From: Rikenella sp031549665
Lineage (GTDB): Bacteria > Bacteroidota > Bacteroidia > Bacteroidales > Rikenellaceae
Direction: 5' to 3'
Assembly (NCBI GenBank): GCA_031549665.1
Contig: JAVBPJ010000003.1
Span: 66,575-130,574, forward strand
Length of the DNA stretch: 64,000 bases
Numbering within the stretch: position 1 is the first letter of the stretch; each line of letters starts with the position of its first letter. Under the pieces are notes generated by a model. It saw nothing but the letters and a program-made list of their open reading frames with translations. It did no database searches and was not told the DNA's origin. The position numbers and the translations under genes were made by a program. Positions 26,597-34,660 of this stretch are shown here, piece by piece.

Positions 26597-26766
26597 CCGC
26601 AAGAATCCCCCTGAGAGCGCACAGTCTGCCGTCGGCGGAGGGCGTAAACGAGCCACAGGCGAGTATTACAGCCCGCCGCGTGGGGCGGCGGCGGACTGTC
26701 GGCATCGCCCTTGGCGACGCCAGTAAATATCAAACTGAATGATAGCTCTCAAGGGGATTCTTGCGG
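26597..26766. repeat. 170-bp element with 22-bp near-perfect terminal inverted repeats
   Basis: The left arm (26597-26618, starting CCGCAAGAATCCCC) and right arm (26745-26766, ending GGGGATTCTTGCGG) match at 21 of 22 positions as reverse complements. Inside, ACAGTCTGCC and GGCGGACTGT form a second inner pairing, and the core is very GC-rich. No transposase and no clear target-site duplication are visible. It could be a MITE-like element or a structured leader/trailer RNA. Confidence 0.55.
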
Positions 26767-26888
26767 TAACCGACGAACGGTCGACAATTCCACCGGTCGA
26801 ACGACCCGCGAGATACTCAGGGGAAGCGATAAGGGCTACTACGTAGTACAAATTTCGGGAAAGTCGTTTTCAAAACTCGAAAAAAGGC

Positions 26889-26896
26889 GTAAATTT
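26889..26896 (+). promoter_or_regulatory. -7 promoter box of the DUF349 gene
   Basis: TAAATTTG, full match to TAnnTTTG, 60 nt before the ATG at 26957. Probably also drives pyrG and yidC downstream. Confidence 0.5.
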
Positions 26897-26956
26897 GTAA
26901 GTCGGGCTTGGAGCAATCCGTCCCGAGTGTTTGTTTACCCTTAAACCCCAACTGTC

Positions 26957-29227
26957 ATGGCCGCCCCAGACAAAACCCCCGCTCCCGTTCAGGAGCCGTT
27001 CGACGAACAGAACGTCGAAGCTACCCAGCCCCCTCAAATCACCGCCGAAGTTTCCGAACCCGAAACCTCCGCAGAAACTCCCGCTCCGCAAGAACCTGTC
27101 GTAGCAGAATCCCCTGCGCCGCCCGCCGAAGAGCCGGAAGAACCGGCCGGCGAATCCGTCGAAGCCCCCGCGGCTCCGCAGGAAAACCCCGCCGAAACCG
27201 AGGAACCCGCCCCCCCTGCCGAAGAACCGACTGCCGAGGAAGAAAAACCCTCCATCGAAGCGAAAGAACCCGCCGAAGAGGGCGCCGAAATCTCGGAAAA
27301 GCCCAATCCATACACCGGTAAAGACCCCTCCGAAATCCTGGAACTCTTTACCTCGATCCTGCAAAGCAAGCCGGTTCAGAGCCTGCGCGAAGAGGTCGAA
27401 TCCATCAAAGTAGCCTTTTACAAAGCCGTTCGGGCCGATTTCGAAAGTCAGCTCGCCCGTTTCGTGGCCGAGGGAGGCAATGCCGAAGAGTTCGTTCCGG
27501 CCGAAAACCCCCTCGAAGCCCGCTTCAAAGACCTGCTGGGCCTTTACCGCGACAAACGGGACGAGTTCCTTAAAAACCTCGATCTGGAAAAACAGCGCGC
27601 CTACGAGGCCAAAGTGCGTATCATCAACGAATTGAAAGAGTTGATCGATTCGAACGAAACCGTCGGAAACACCTTCCAGGCATTCCGCGAACTGCAGCAA
27701 CGCTGGAAAGACGCCGGGGTGGTAGCCCAGGAACACGTGCGCGATTTGTGGGAAACCTACCACCACCACGTCGAAAATTTCTACAACTACGTCAAGATCA
27801 ACAAAGAACTTCGGGACCTGGACCTGAAGAAAAACTACGAGGCCAAAATCCTGCTGGCCGAAGAGGCCGAGGCCCTTTCGCTCGACCCCTCGGTGTTGGA
27901 CGCTTTCCAAAAACTCCAGCAACTGCACGAACGCTGGCGCGAGATAGGCCCCGTGGCCACCGAATACAAAGAGGCCCTTTGGGAACGGTTCAAAACCGCC
28001 AGTTCGGCCATCAACAAACGCCATCAGTCCTATTACGAAGCCCTCAAGGCCGAGCAGGAGCAGAATCTGGTACTCAAGACCGAACTTTGCGTCAAGTGCG
28101 AAGAGGTGGCCGACGGGGTGTACACCAGCCGCAAGGAGTGGGAAGACGCCTCGAACCAGGTGGTCGAGATGCAAAAGGTGTGGAAAACCATCGGCTTTGG
28201 CCCCCGCAAGGAAAACACCAAGATATACAACCGTTTCCGTGCGGCATGCGACCGTTTCTTCTCGGCCAAGCACGCCTACTACAAGGAGCTTCGCAGCGAA
28301 AACGCCGACAACCTGCAAGCCAAGATAGACCTTTGCGTACAGGCCGAAGCGCTCAAGGAGAGCGACGACTGGAAAGGCACCACCGAGGCGCTGATCGAAC
28401 TCCAGAAAAAATGGAAAGAGATCGGCCTCACCTCGCGCAAACAATCCGAAGCCGTTTGGAAACGTTTCCGTTCGGCCGCCGACGAGTTCTTCAAGCGCAA
28501 AGCCGAACATTTTGGCGAGCAAGAAGAGAAACTGGCCGAAAACCTTGAAGCTAAAAAGCAGATGCTCTCCGATTTAGCCGGTTTGGCGAAAGAAAAAGTT
28601 GAAGTAAGTTTCGACAAAATCAAAGCCTACCAGCGTCAATGGGCCGAGATCGGATTCGTCCCCATCAAACAGAAAGAGGCGATCCAGACCGAGTACAAAA
28701 AGGTCATGGACCAGCTCTTCGGGCAACTGCGCGGCGAAGAACGCGAACACCACATGAGGAACTTCCAGGAGAAAGTTTCGCAAATCCGTGCCGGAGGCGT
28801 CCGCAAAGTGAACCAGGAGCGCGAACGGCTTTACCAGAAGCTCAAACAGCTCGAAGCCGATATCCAGGTGTGGGAAAACAACATCGGTTTCTTCTCCAAG
28901 TCGAAGAATGCCGAGGCGCTGGTGAACGAAGTGCAAAACAAGATCAACAAAGCCAAAGAACAGATCGCCACGCTGATCGATAAGATCAAGCTGATCGACC
29001 ATCCCGAACTGGCCAAGCCCAAAGCCGAACCCGCCCCGGAACAACCGACCGTAGCCGAAGACCTCGCCGCCACGGCCGATGACGAACCCGTCGGCGTGGA
29101 AAATCCCGAAATTACGGCCCCGGGCGATCTCACCCTCGACCAGGAGGAGACCCAATACACCGCTTCGGCCGAGACCGCGGGTCCCGACGAAGAGACAACA
29201 TCCAACAACGAAACCGAAGAAGCATAG
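26957..29227 (+). CDS. DUF349-repeat protein with acidic Pro/Glu-rich N-terminus
   Basis: 756 residues. Residues about 1-115 are low-complexity Pro/Glu/Ala and probably disordered. Then come five helical DUF349 repeats recognised by the W-x-x-x-G core: RWKDAGVV, RWREIGPV, VWKTIGFG, KWKEIGLT and QWAEIGFV. A coiled-coil tail and another acidic stretch end the protein. No signal peptide, so cytoplasmic. DUF349 proteins are widespread but functionally undefined. It precedes pyrG by 15 nt and may be co-transcribed with pyrG and yidC. Confidence 0.88.
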   Translation: MAAPDKTPAPVQEPFDEQNVEATQPPQITAEVSEPETSAETPAPQEPVVAESPAPPAEEPEEPAGESVEAPAAPQENPAETEEPAPPAEEPTAEEEKPSIEAKEPAEEGAEISEKPNPYTGKDPSEILELFTSILQSKPVQSLREEVESIKVAFYKAVRADFESQLARFVAEGGNAEEFVPAENPLEARFKDLLGLYRDKRDEFLKNLDLEKQRAYEAKVRIINELKELIDSNETVGNTFQAFRELQQRWKDAGVVAQEHVRDLWETYHHHVENFYNYVKINKELRDLDLKKNYEAKILLAEEAEALSLDPSVLDAFQKLQQLHERWREIGPVATEYKEALWERFKTASSAINKRHQSYYEALKAEQEQNLVLKTELCVKCEEVADGVYTSRKEWEDASNQVVEMQKVWKTIGFGPRKENTKIYNRFRAACDRFFSAKHAYYKELRSENADNLQAKIDLCVQAEALKESDDWKGTTEALIELQKKWKEIGLTSRKQSEAVWKRFRSAADEFFKRKAEHFGEQEEKLAENLEAKKQMLSDLAGLAKEKVEVSFDKIKAYQRQWAEIGFVPIKQKEAIQTEYKKVMDQLFGQLRGEEREHHMRNFQEKVSQIRAGGVRKVNQERERLYQKLKQLEADIQVWENNIGFFSKSKNAEALVNEVQNKINKAKEQIATLIDKIKLIDHPELAKPKAEPAPEQPTVAEDLAATADDEPVGVENPEITAPGDLTLDQEETQYTASAETAGPDEETTSNNETEEA

Positions 29228-29242
29228 TCCTCCACCCTGTTT

Positions 29243-30856
29243 ATGAAATCAAAAACCAAATACATTTTTGTTACCGGAGGGGTTGCCTCCTCGCTCGGAA
29301 AAGGCATCATCTCCGCCTCGCTCGGCAAGTTGCTGCAAGCGCGCGGTTATTCCGTAACCATCCAAAAGCTCGACCCCTACATCAACGTCGATCCGGGAAC
29401 ACTCAATCCCTACGAACACGGCGAGTGCTACGTGACCGAAGACGGGGCCGAAACCGACCTCGACCTGGGACACTACGAACGCTTTTTGGGCAAACCCACC
29501 GCGCAAGCCAACAGCGTAACCACCGGACGGATCTACCAAAGCGTAATCAACAAGGAACGCCGCGGCGAGTTCCTCGGCAAAACCGTGCAGGTGATTCCCC
29601 ACATTACCGACGAGATCAAACGACGCATCCAGTTGCTCGGAAGCAAAGAAAAATACGACGTGGTGATCACCGAAATCGGCGGCACGGTCGGCGACATCGA
29701 AGGGCTGCCCTACATCGAAGCCGTACGCCAGTTGCGCTACGAACTCGGGTTCGGCAACACGCTGGTGGTACACCTCACCCTGATCCCTTTCATGCGCGCC
29801 TCGGGCGAATTGAAAACCAAACCCACGCAGCACTCCGTGAAAATGCTGCTCGAAAACGGGCTGCAACCCGACATCCTGGTGCTGCGGACCGAACAGTCGC
29901 TCACCGACGAGGTAAAACACAAAGTGGCCCTGTTCTGCAACGTGGAACGCGACGCCGTGGTCGAATCGGTCGATGTGAGCACCATCTACGAAGTGCCGTT
30001 GCGGCTGCTCGATCAGAAAATGGACATCGTGGCCCTGCGCAAATTGGGACTCGACACCGGCCGCCCGGTCGATCTGACCGAATGGCGCCAGTTCGTCGAT
30101 AAGATCAAAGAACCCAAAGGCGAGGTCAACATTGCCCTTGTGGGAAAATACATCGAACTGCCCGACGCCTACAAGTCGATCAACGAAGCCTTCATCCACG
30201 CCGGCGCCGTGAACCAGGTCAAAGTAAAGCTGCACTACGTGAAAGCCGAAAAAGTAACCGACGCCACCGCCCCGAAACTGCTTGGCGGCATGAGCGGGAT
30301 CCTCGTGGCCCCCGGCTTCGGCGACCGCGGCATCGAAGGAAAGATCGCCGCCGTGAAATACGCCCGCGAGAACCGCATACCGTTCTTCGGTATTTGCCTC
30401 GGGATGCAGTGCGGCGTGATTGAATTTGCACGCAACGTATTGGGAATCAAAGATGCAAGCTCGACCGAAACGGGCGTTACCGCAGAACCCGTGATCGACC
30501 TGATGGAAGAACAAAAGGGCGTTACCGAAAAGGGTGGCACCATGCGTCTGGGGTCCTATCCCTGCGTGTTGAAAGAAGGGTCGAAAGCGATGCAGGCCTA
30601 CGGCGAGTGCAACATCTCGGAGCGCCACCGCCACCGCTACGAATTCAACGACCGCTACCTCGCCGCTTTCGAAAAAGGCGGCATGTCGGCCACGGGCATC
30701 AACCCCGAGACCGGTTTGGTCGAAGTGGTCGAAATCCCCTCGCACCCCTGGTATGTGGGCGTGCAGTACCACCCCGAGTACAAAAGCACGGTGGTGAATC
30801 CTCACCCGCTCTTTGTCGACTTCGTTAAAGCCGCCATTCACCACTCCGTAAAATAG
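29243..30856 (+). CDS. pyrG: CTP synthase (glutamine hydrolysing)
   Basis: 537 residues, the standard length. The N-terminal amidoligase domain starts KYIFVTGGVASSLGKGI and has EHGECYVTEDGAETDLDLG. The C-terminal class I glutamine amidotransferase domain shows the nucleophile elbow FGICLGMQCGVIEFARN and the His-Glu pair in GVQYHPEYKS. Converts UTP to CTP. It is followed 13 nt later by yidC, probably in one transcript. Confidence 0.97.
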   Translation: MKSKTKYIFVTGGVASSLGKGIISASLGKLLQARGYSVTIQKLDPYINVDPGTLNPYEHGECYVTEDGAETDLDLGHYERFLGKPTAQANSVTTGRIYQSVINKERRGEFLGKTVQVIPHITDEIKRRIQLLGSKEKYDVVITEIGGTVGDIEGLPYIEAVRQLRYELGFGNTLVVHLTLIPFMRASGELKTKPTQHSVKMLLENGLQPDILVLRTEQSLTDEVKHKVALFCNVERDAVVESVDVSTIYEVPLRLLDQKMDIVALRKLGLDTGRPVDLTEWRQFVDKIKEPKGEVNIALVGKYIELPDAYKSINEAFIHAGAVNQVKVKLHYVKAEKVTDATAPKLLGGMSGILVAPGFGDRGIEGKIAAVKYARENRIPFFGICLGMQCGVIEFARNVLGIKDASSTETGVTAEPVIDLMEEQKGVTEKGGTMRLGSYPCVLKEGSKAMQAYGECNISERHRHRYEFNDRYLAAFEKGGMSATGINPETGLVEVVEIPSHPWYVGVQYHPEYKSTVVNPHPLFVDFVKAAIHHSVK

Positions 30857-30869
30857 CCTCTTCAGTCAG

Positions 30870-32708
30870 ATGAATAAAAACACCCTGATCTTCCTGCTTT
30901 CGGCAGGCGTAATCCTTTTTGGATTCAGCTGGTACAACAACAAACAATACGCCGAACGGGTAAAGGAACAGCAGCGGCTCGATTCGATCGAGCTGGCCAA
31001 CCGTCCCGTGGTGGCCGAAAACGAACCCGCCACAGCGCCCGACAGCCTGTTTGTCCAGGCTGCCGCCGCGCAGTCCGATACGCTGCAACAACCCGCCGCG
31101 GGCACGCTGACGGCCGCCCGTCAGGGCAAGGAGCAATTTTCGGTACTGGAAAACGACCAGGTGCGTATCTCCCTGTCGAACAAGGGGGGGCGCGTGGCCT
31201 CGGTGCGGTTGAAGGAGTACAAAACCTACAAGGGCGACTCGCTGATGCTGTTCCGTCCCGACGGATCGACTTTCGGACTGAACAACCTGTGCCTGCCCCA
31301 GCCCATCCACACGGCCGATTACTACTTTGAACTGGCCGAAAGCAGCGCCGAACACGCGGTGTACCGCCTGCGCGTCGATTCGGCCTCGTACCTCGACTTC
31401 GTCTACACGCTCAAGCCCAACTACGGCCTCGATTTCCGGATCGATCTTTCCCACCTGGAGGGCGTGATTCCCCGCAACCAGCCCGACCTTGTGGTCGATT
31501 GGGCCCTGCTGGCTCCCAAGCAGGAAAAGGGGTTCGACAACGAAAACAACTACACCACGGTCGCCTACCGCACCCCGAGCGAGACCACGATCGAGGAGCT
31601 GGGTGCGGGAACCGGCCGCAAAGAGGAAGAGATTACCACCAAGGTAAACTGGGTGGCTTTCAAACAGCAGTTCTTCTCGTCGATTCTCGTGGCCAAGGAG
31701 TCTTTCTCCGCCTCGCACATCGCCTACGAGACGTTCCAGCCCACCGACACCCTGATCAAAGCCTTCAAGGCCGAACTCACCCTCCCCTACCAACTGAACA
31801 CCCAGGGCTACGACCTGACGTTCTATTTCGGGCCGAACAAATACTCGGTACTCAAAAAATACGGCGACCTGGAGTTCCAAAAACTGGTGCCGCTCGGCTG
31901 GTGGATCATCGGCTGGATCAACCGCTGGGTGGTGATCCCCGTGTTCGACTTCCTGGGCGGACACATTGCCAGTTTCGGGCTGATTATCCTGATCCTCACC
32001 CTGTTGATCAAGATCGTAATCTTCCCGCTCACCTACAAGTCGTACCTGTCGACCGCCAAAATGCGCGTGCTGAAGCCCGACATCGACAAAATCAACGAAA
32101 AGTATCCCAAGAAAGAGGATGCGATGAAGAAACAGCAGGCCACCATGGAGGTCTACCGCTCGGCGGGGGTCAACCCCATGGGCGGATGCCTGCCGCTGCT
32201 GATCCAGATGCCGATCCTGATCGCCATGTTCCGCTTCTTCCCCGCCTCGATCGAGCTGCGCGGCGAATCGTTCCTGTGGGCCGACGACCTGTCGTCGTAC
32301 GACAGCATCCTGAACCTGCCTTTCAACATTCCGTTCTATGGCGACCACATCAGCCTCTTCACGTTGCTGATGGCCGTGTCGGTGTACCTCTCGTCGAAGA
32401 TCAACTTCTCGCAAACGGCCGGCATGAGCAACAACCAAATGCCCGGCATGAAGTTCATGATGCTCTACCTGATGCCCGTGATGCTGCTGCTGTGGTTCAA
32501 CAACTACTCGGCCGGGCTGAGCTACTACTACCTGCTTTCGAACGTCATCACCATCGGGCAGACGGTCGCCTTCCGCTCGCTGGTGGACGACAAAAAACTC
32601 CATGCCCAAATGAAAGAGAACGCCAAAAAGCCGCGTAAAAAATCGAAATGGCAGGAACGCCTGGAAGAGATGCAAAAACAGCAGCAACAACAGGCCAGAC
32701 GCAAATAA
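30870..32708 (+). CDS. yidC: Membrane protein insertase YidC
   Basis: 612 residues. N-terminal signal-anchor (IFLLSAGVILFGFSWY), a large periplasmic beta-rich domain (about 80-355), then the conserved five-helix insertase core from about 365 (FDFLGGHIASFGLIILILTLLIKIVIFPL, KMRVLKPDIDKINEKY, GVNPMGGCLPLLIQMPI). The cytoplasmic C-terminus is basic and Gln-rich (QKQQQQQARRK). Inserts and folds inner-membrane proteins with SecYEG. A terminator follows directly after the gene. Confidence 0.96.
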   Translation: MNKNTLIFLLSAGVILFGFSWYNNKQYAERVKEQQRLDSIELANRPVVAENEPATAPDSLFVQAAAAQSDTLQQPAAGTLTAARQGKEQFSVLENDQVRISLSNKGGRVASVRLKEYKTYKGDSLMLFRPDGSTFGLNNLCLPQPIHTADYYFELAESSAEHAVYRLRVDSASYLDFVYTLKPNYGLDFRIDLSHLEGVIPRNQPDLVVDWALLAPKQEKGFDNENNYTTVAYRTPSETTIEELGAGTGRKEEEITTKVNWVAFKQQFFSSILVAKESFSASHIAYETFQPTDTLIKAFKAELTLPYQLNTQGYDLTFYFGPNKYSVLKKYGDLEFQKLVPLGWWIIGWINRWVVIPVFDFLGGHIASFGLIILILTLLIKIVIFPLTYKSYLSTAKMRVLKPDIDKINEKYPKKEDAMKKQQATMEVYRSAGVNPMGGCLPLLIQMPILIAMFRFFPASIELRGESFLWADDLSSYDSILNLPFNIPFYGDHISLFTLLMAVSVYLSSKINFSQTAGMSNNQMPGMKFMMLYLMPVMLLLWFNNYSAGLSYYYLLSNVITIGQTVAFRSLVDDKKLHAQMKENAKKPRKKSKWQERLEEMQKQQQQQARRK

Positions 32709-32720
32709 AACGCTAATACG

Positions 32721-32753
32721 GTGGAGAGGAACAGGAAAACCTCTCCACTTTTT
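32721..32753 (+). terminator. Intrinsic terminator after yidC
   Basis: GTGGAGAGG pairs perfectly with CCTCTCCAC across a 10-nt loop and is followed by TTTTT. It ends the DUF349-pyrG-yidC transcript and lies only 33 nt before the DD-carboxypeptidase start. Confidence 0.85.
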
Positions 32754-32785
32754 CCATCCACCCCGCCTGTTCCAACACCTCCCCG

Positions 32786-33445
32786 ATGTACCGGATTGTC
32801 ATTTTGCTGGCCCTGTTGCTGGGCGTTCCGTTTTCCGCCCGTTCGCAAAGCCGCGACGAGTTGCTCGGCAAAGCGGCGGTGGCGCAGGACACCCTGCATT
32901 GGGCGGTGCGCGAGGATGGTTATATCCTGCGGCGCGAGGCCTCGGAAGCCTTCGACCGCATGCAGCGGGCGGCCCGCAGGAAACGGATCCGGCTAACCAT
33001 CGTTTCGGCCTACCGTCCCTTCGAGCGACAGGTTTTCCTGTGGGAACGCAAATGGAACGCCACCGAGCGTTCCGTGCTGAACGACACGCTCCGCGCCGTC
33101 GACATCCTGCAATACAGCTCCATGCCGGGGACTTCGCGGCACCATTGGGGAACCGATATGGACCTGAACAGCGTGGAACCGGCCTATTTCGAAAAGCGCA
33201 AGGGCCGCCGGATATACCGCTGGCTGACCGCCCACGCTGCGGAATATGGATTTTTTCAGCCCTACTCGCCCGGACGAACCAAAGGATATGCCGACGAACC
33301 GTGGCACTGGAGTTATGCGCCGCTCTCGAAGCCTTACCTGGATTGCTACCTGCAAACGATCGGCTGCGACGACCTGCGCGGGTTCGCGGGAGACCATACC
33401 GCGCCGCAAATCGACGTGATCGGCCGCTGGGTCGATATCCGCTGA
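32786..33445 (+). CDS. D-alanyl-D-alanine carboxypeptidase, VanY/LAS metallopeptidase
   Basis: 219 residues with a signal peptide (YRIVILLALLLGVPFSARS). LAS-family zinc motifs are clear: SRHHWGTDMD (SxHxxGxxxD) and the second ligand box EPWHWSY. SAYRPFERQ is the usual substrate-pocket segment. It should trim the terminal D-Ala of peptidoglycan stem peptides in the periplasm. Isolated by a terminator on each side, so it must have its own promoter, which I cannot place. Confidence 0.9.
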   Translation: MYRIVILLALLLGVPFSARSQSRDELLGKAAVAQDTLHWAVREDGYILRREASEAFDRMQRAARRKRIRLTIVSAYRPFERQVFLWERKWNATERSVLNDTLRAVDILQYSSMPGTSRHHWGTDMDLNSVEPAYFEKRKGRRIYRWLTAHAAEYGFFQPYSPGRTKGYADEPWHWSYAPLSKPYLDCYLQTIGCDDLRGFAGDHTAPQIDVIGRWVDIR

Positions 33446-33568
33446 CGATTTATCGCGGGCCGCGCGATTATTTGTAGGGCTATTTACGCGGCCGCATCAT
33501 TGGCCTCTGGCCCGGCCCTCCCCTCTTTGTGAATTCGCGCGGAATGTGCATGATGGATACATACGTTT

Positions 33569-33599
33569 CCGCCGTTCCCGCTTTTGGCGGGAACGGCGG
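33569..33599. terminator. Bidirectional terminator between the carboxypeptidase and korB
   Basis: CCGCCGTTCCCGC and GCGGGAACGGCGG form a perfect 13-bp stem with a TTTTG loop between two convergent genes. There is no long T tract on either side. Confidence 0.65.
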
Positions 33600-33630
33600 T
33601 TCACGATAGGTTCCGTTTCGGACGGAGGGG

Positions 33631-34653
33631 TTATTTCACCTCCCACGTTTCGCCGCTGTGGAGCAGCTGGTCGACGTTGAAGATTTTGGCCCGCTGGCGC
33701 ACCTCGATCAGTTGGTCGCGCACGCAGTCGTCGTAGGTTTGGTCGCTCACGCAGCGGATCACGCCCAGGGCGACGGGCAGTTCGGGCGCTTTCATGTTCA
33801 CCAGCATCATGTGGATCCCCGGATTGGGTTCCTGCGCGTTGTGTACCAGAACATCGCTGCGCGTGATGCCGTTTTCGCCGATGGTTACCGCCTTGAGTTT
33901 CAATCCGTCGAGGATCAGCCCCTTGTTGCGTTCGCGGCCGAAGATCATCGGTTCGCCGTGGCGCAGCACGATGGTCTGGTCGTCGCGCACCTCTCGGTTC
34001 AGGTAGGTGTCGTAGGCTTTGTCGTTGAAAATCACGCAATTTTGCAGAATTTCCACCACCGAAGTCCCGTCGTTTTTAGCCGCCGCCACCAGGCACTCCT
34101 TGGTCAGCTCCACCTCGACGTCGACCGAGCGGGCGAAGAAAGTTCCACGCGCACCCAACACGATTTCACCCGGCGAAAAGGGGTGTTCGACGGTGCCGAA
34201 AGGCGACGTTTTGGTGATCTTGCCCAACGGCGAGGTGGGCGAATACTGTCCCTTGGTCAGGCCGTAGATTTGGTTGTTGAACAGCAGGATGTTGATGTCG
34301 ATGTTGCGACGAATGGCGTGGATAAAGTGGTTGCCGCCAATGGCCAGCGAGTCGCCGTCGCCCGTGGCCATCCATACCGACAGCGTGGGGTTGGCCACTT
34401 TCACGCCGGTAGCCAGCGCCGCCGCACGGCCGTGGATGCCGTGAAACCCGTAGGTTTGCAGGTAGTAGGGAAAACGGCTCGAACAGCCGATGCCCGACAC
34501 GAACGTAAATCGCTCGTGGCCGTAGTTCAGCGCCTCGGCCACTTCGGGCAGGGCTTTGAGGGTCGAGGTGAGGATGGCGTGATCGCCGCAGCCCGGACAC
34601 CATTTTACCTCTTGATCCGACTTGAAATCCTGGGGGGTGTATCTAAAGGTCAT
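33631..34653 (-). CDS. korB: 2-oxoacid:ferredoxin oxidoreductase beta subunit (probably 2-oxoglutarate)
   Basis: 340 residues. Cysteines for a [4Fe-4S] cluster begin at KWCPGCGDHAI and GIGCSSRFPYY. The thiamine diphosphate and Mg binding motif is ATGDGDSLAIGGNHF, with NNQIYGLTKGQYSPTS downstream. With KorA it converts a 2-oxoacid and CoA to acyl-CoA, CO2 and reduced ferredoxin. A 2-oxoglutarate preference is inferred from family resemblance and from the acn-icd-gltA operon in the same window. The gene begins 7 nt after korA. Confidence 0.92.
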   Translation of the reverse strand: MTFRYTPQDFKSDQEVKWCPGCGDHAILTSTLKALPEVAEALNYGHERFTFVSGIGCSSRFPYYLQTYGFHGIHGRAAALATGVKVANPTLSVWMATGDGDSLAIGGNHFIHAIRRNIDINILLFNNQIYGLTKGQYSPTSPLGKITKTSPFGTVEHPFSPGEIVLGARGTFFARSVDVEVELTKECLVAAAKNDGTSVVEILQNCVIFNDKAYDTYLNREVRDDQTIVLRHGEPMIFGRERNKGLILDGLKLKAVTIGENGITRSDVLVHNAQEPNPGIHMMLVNMKAPELPVALGVIRCVSDQTYDDCVRDQLIEVRQRAKIFNVDQLLHSGETWEVK

Positions 34654-34660
34654 TATGCGC

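Larger units (their letters stand above)
26539..26956. other. 418-bp intergenic region between uvrA and the DUF349 gene
   Basis: No convincing gene on either strand. It contains the inverted-repeat element at 26597-26766, a 12-bp palindrome TACTACGTAGTA at 26837-26848, and the promoter of the downstream gene at 26889-26896. Short open frames here lack start context and recognisable composition. Confidence 0.6.
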
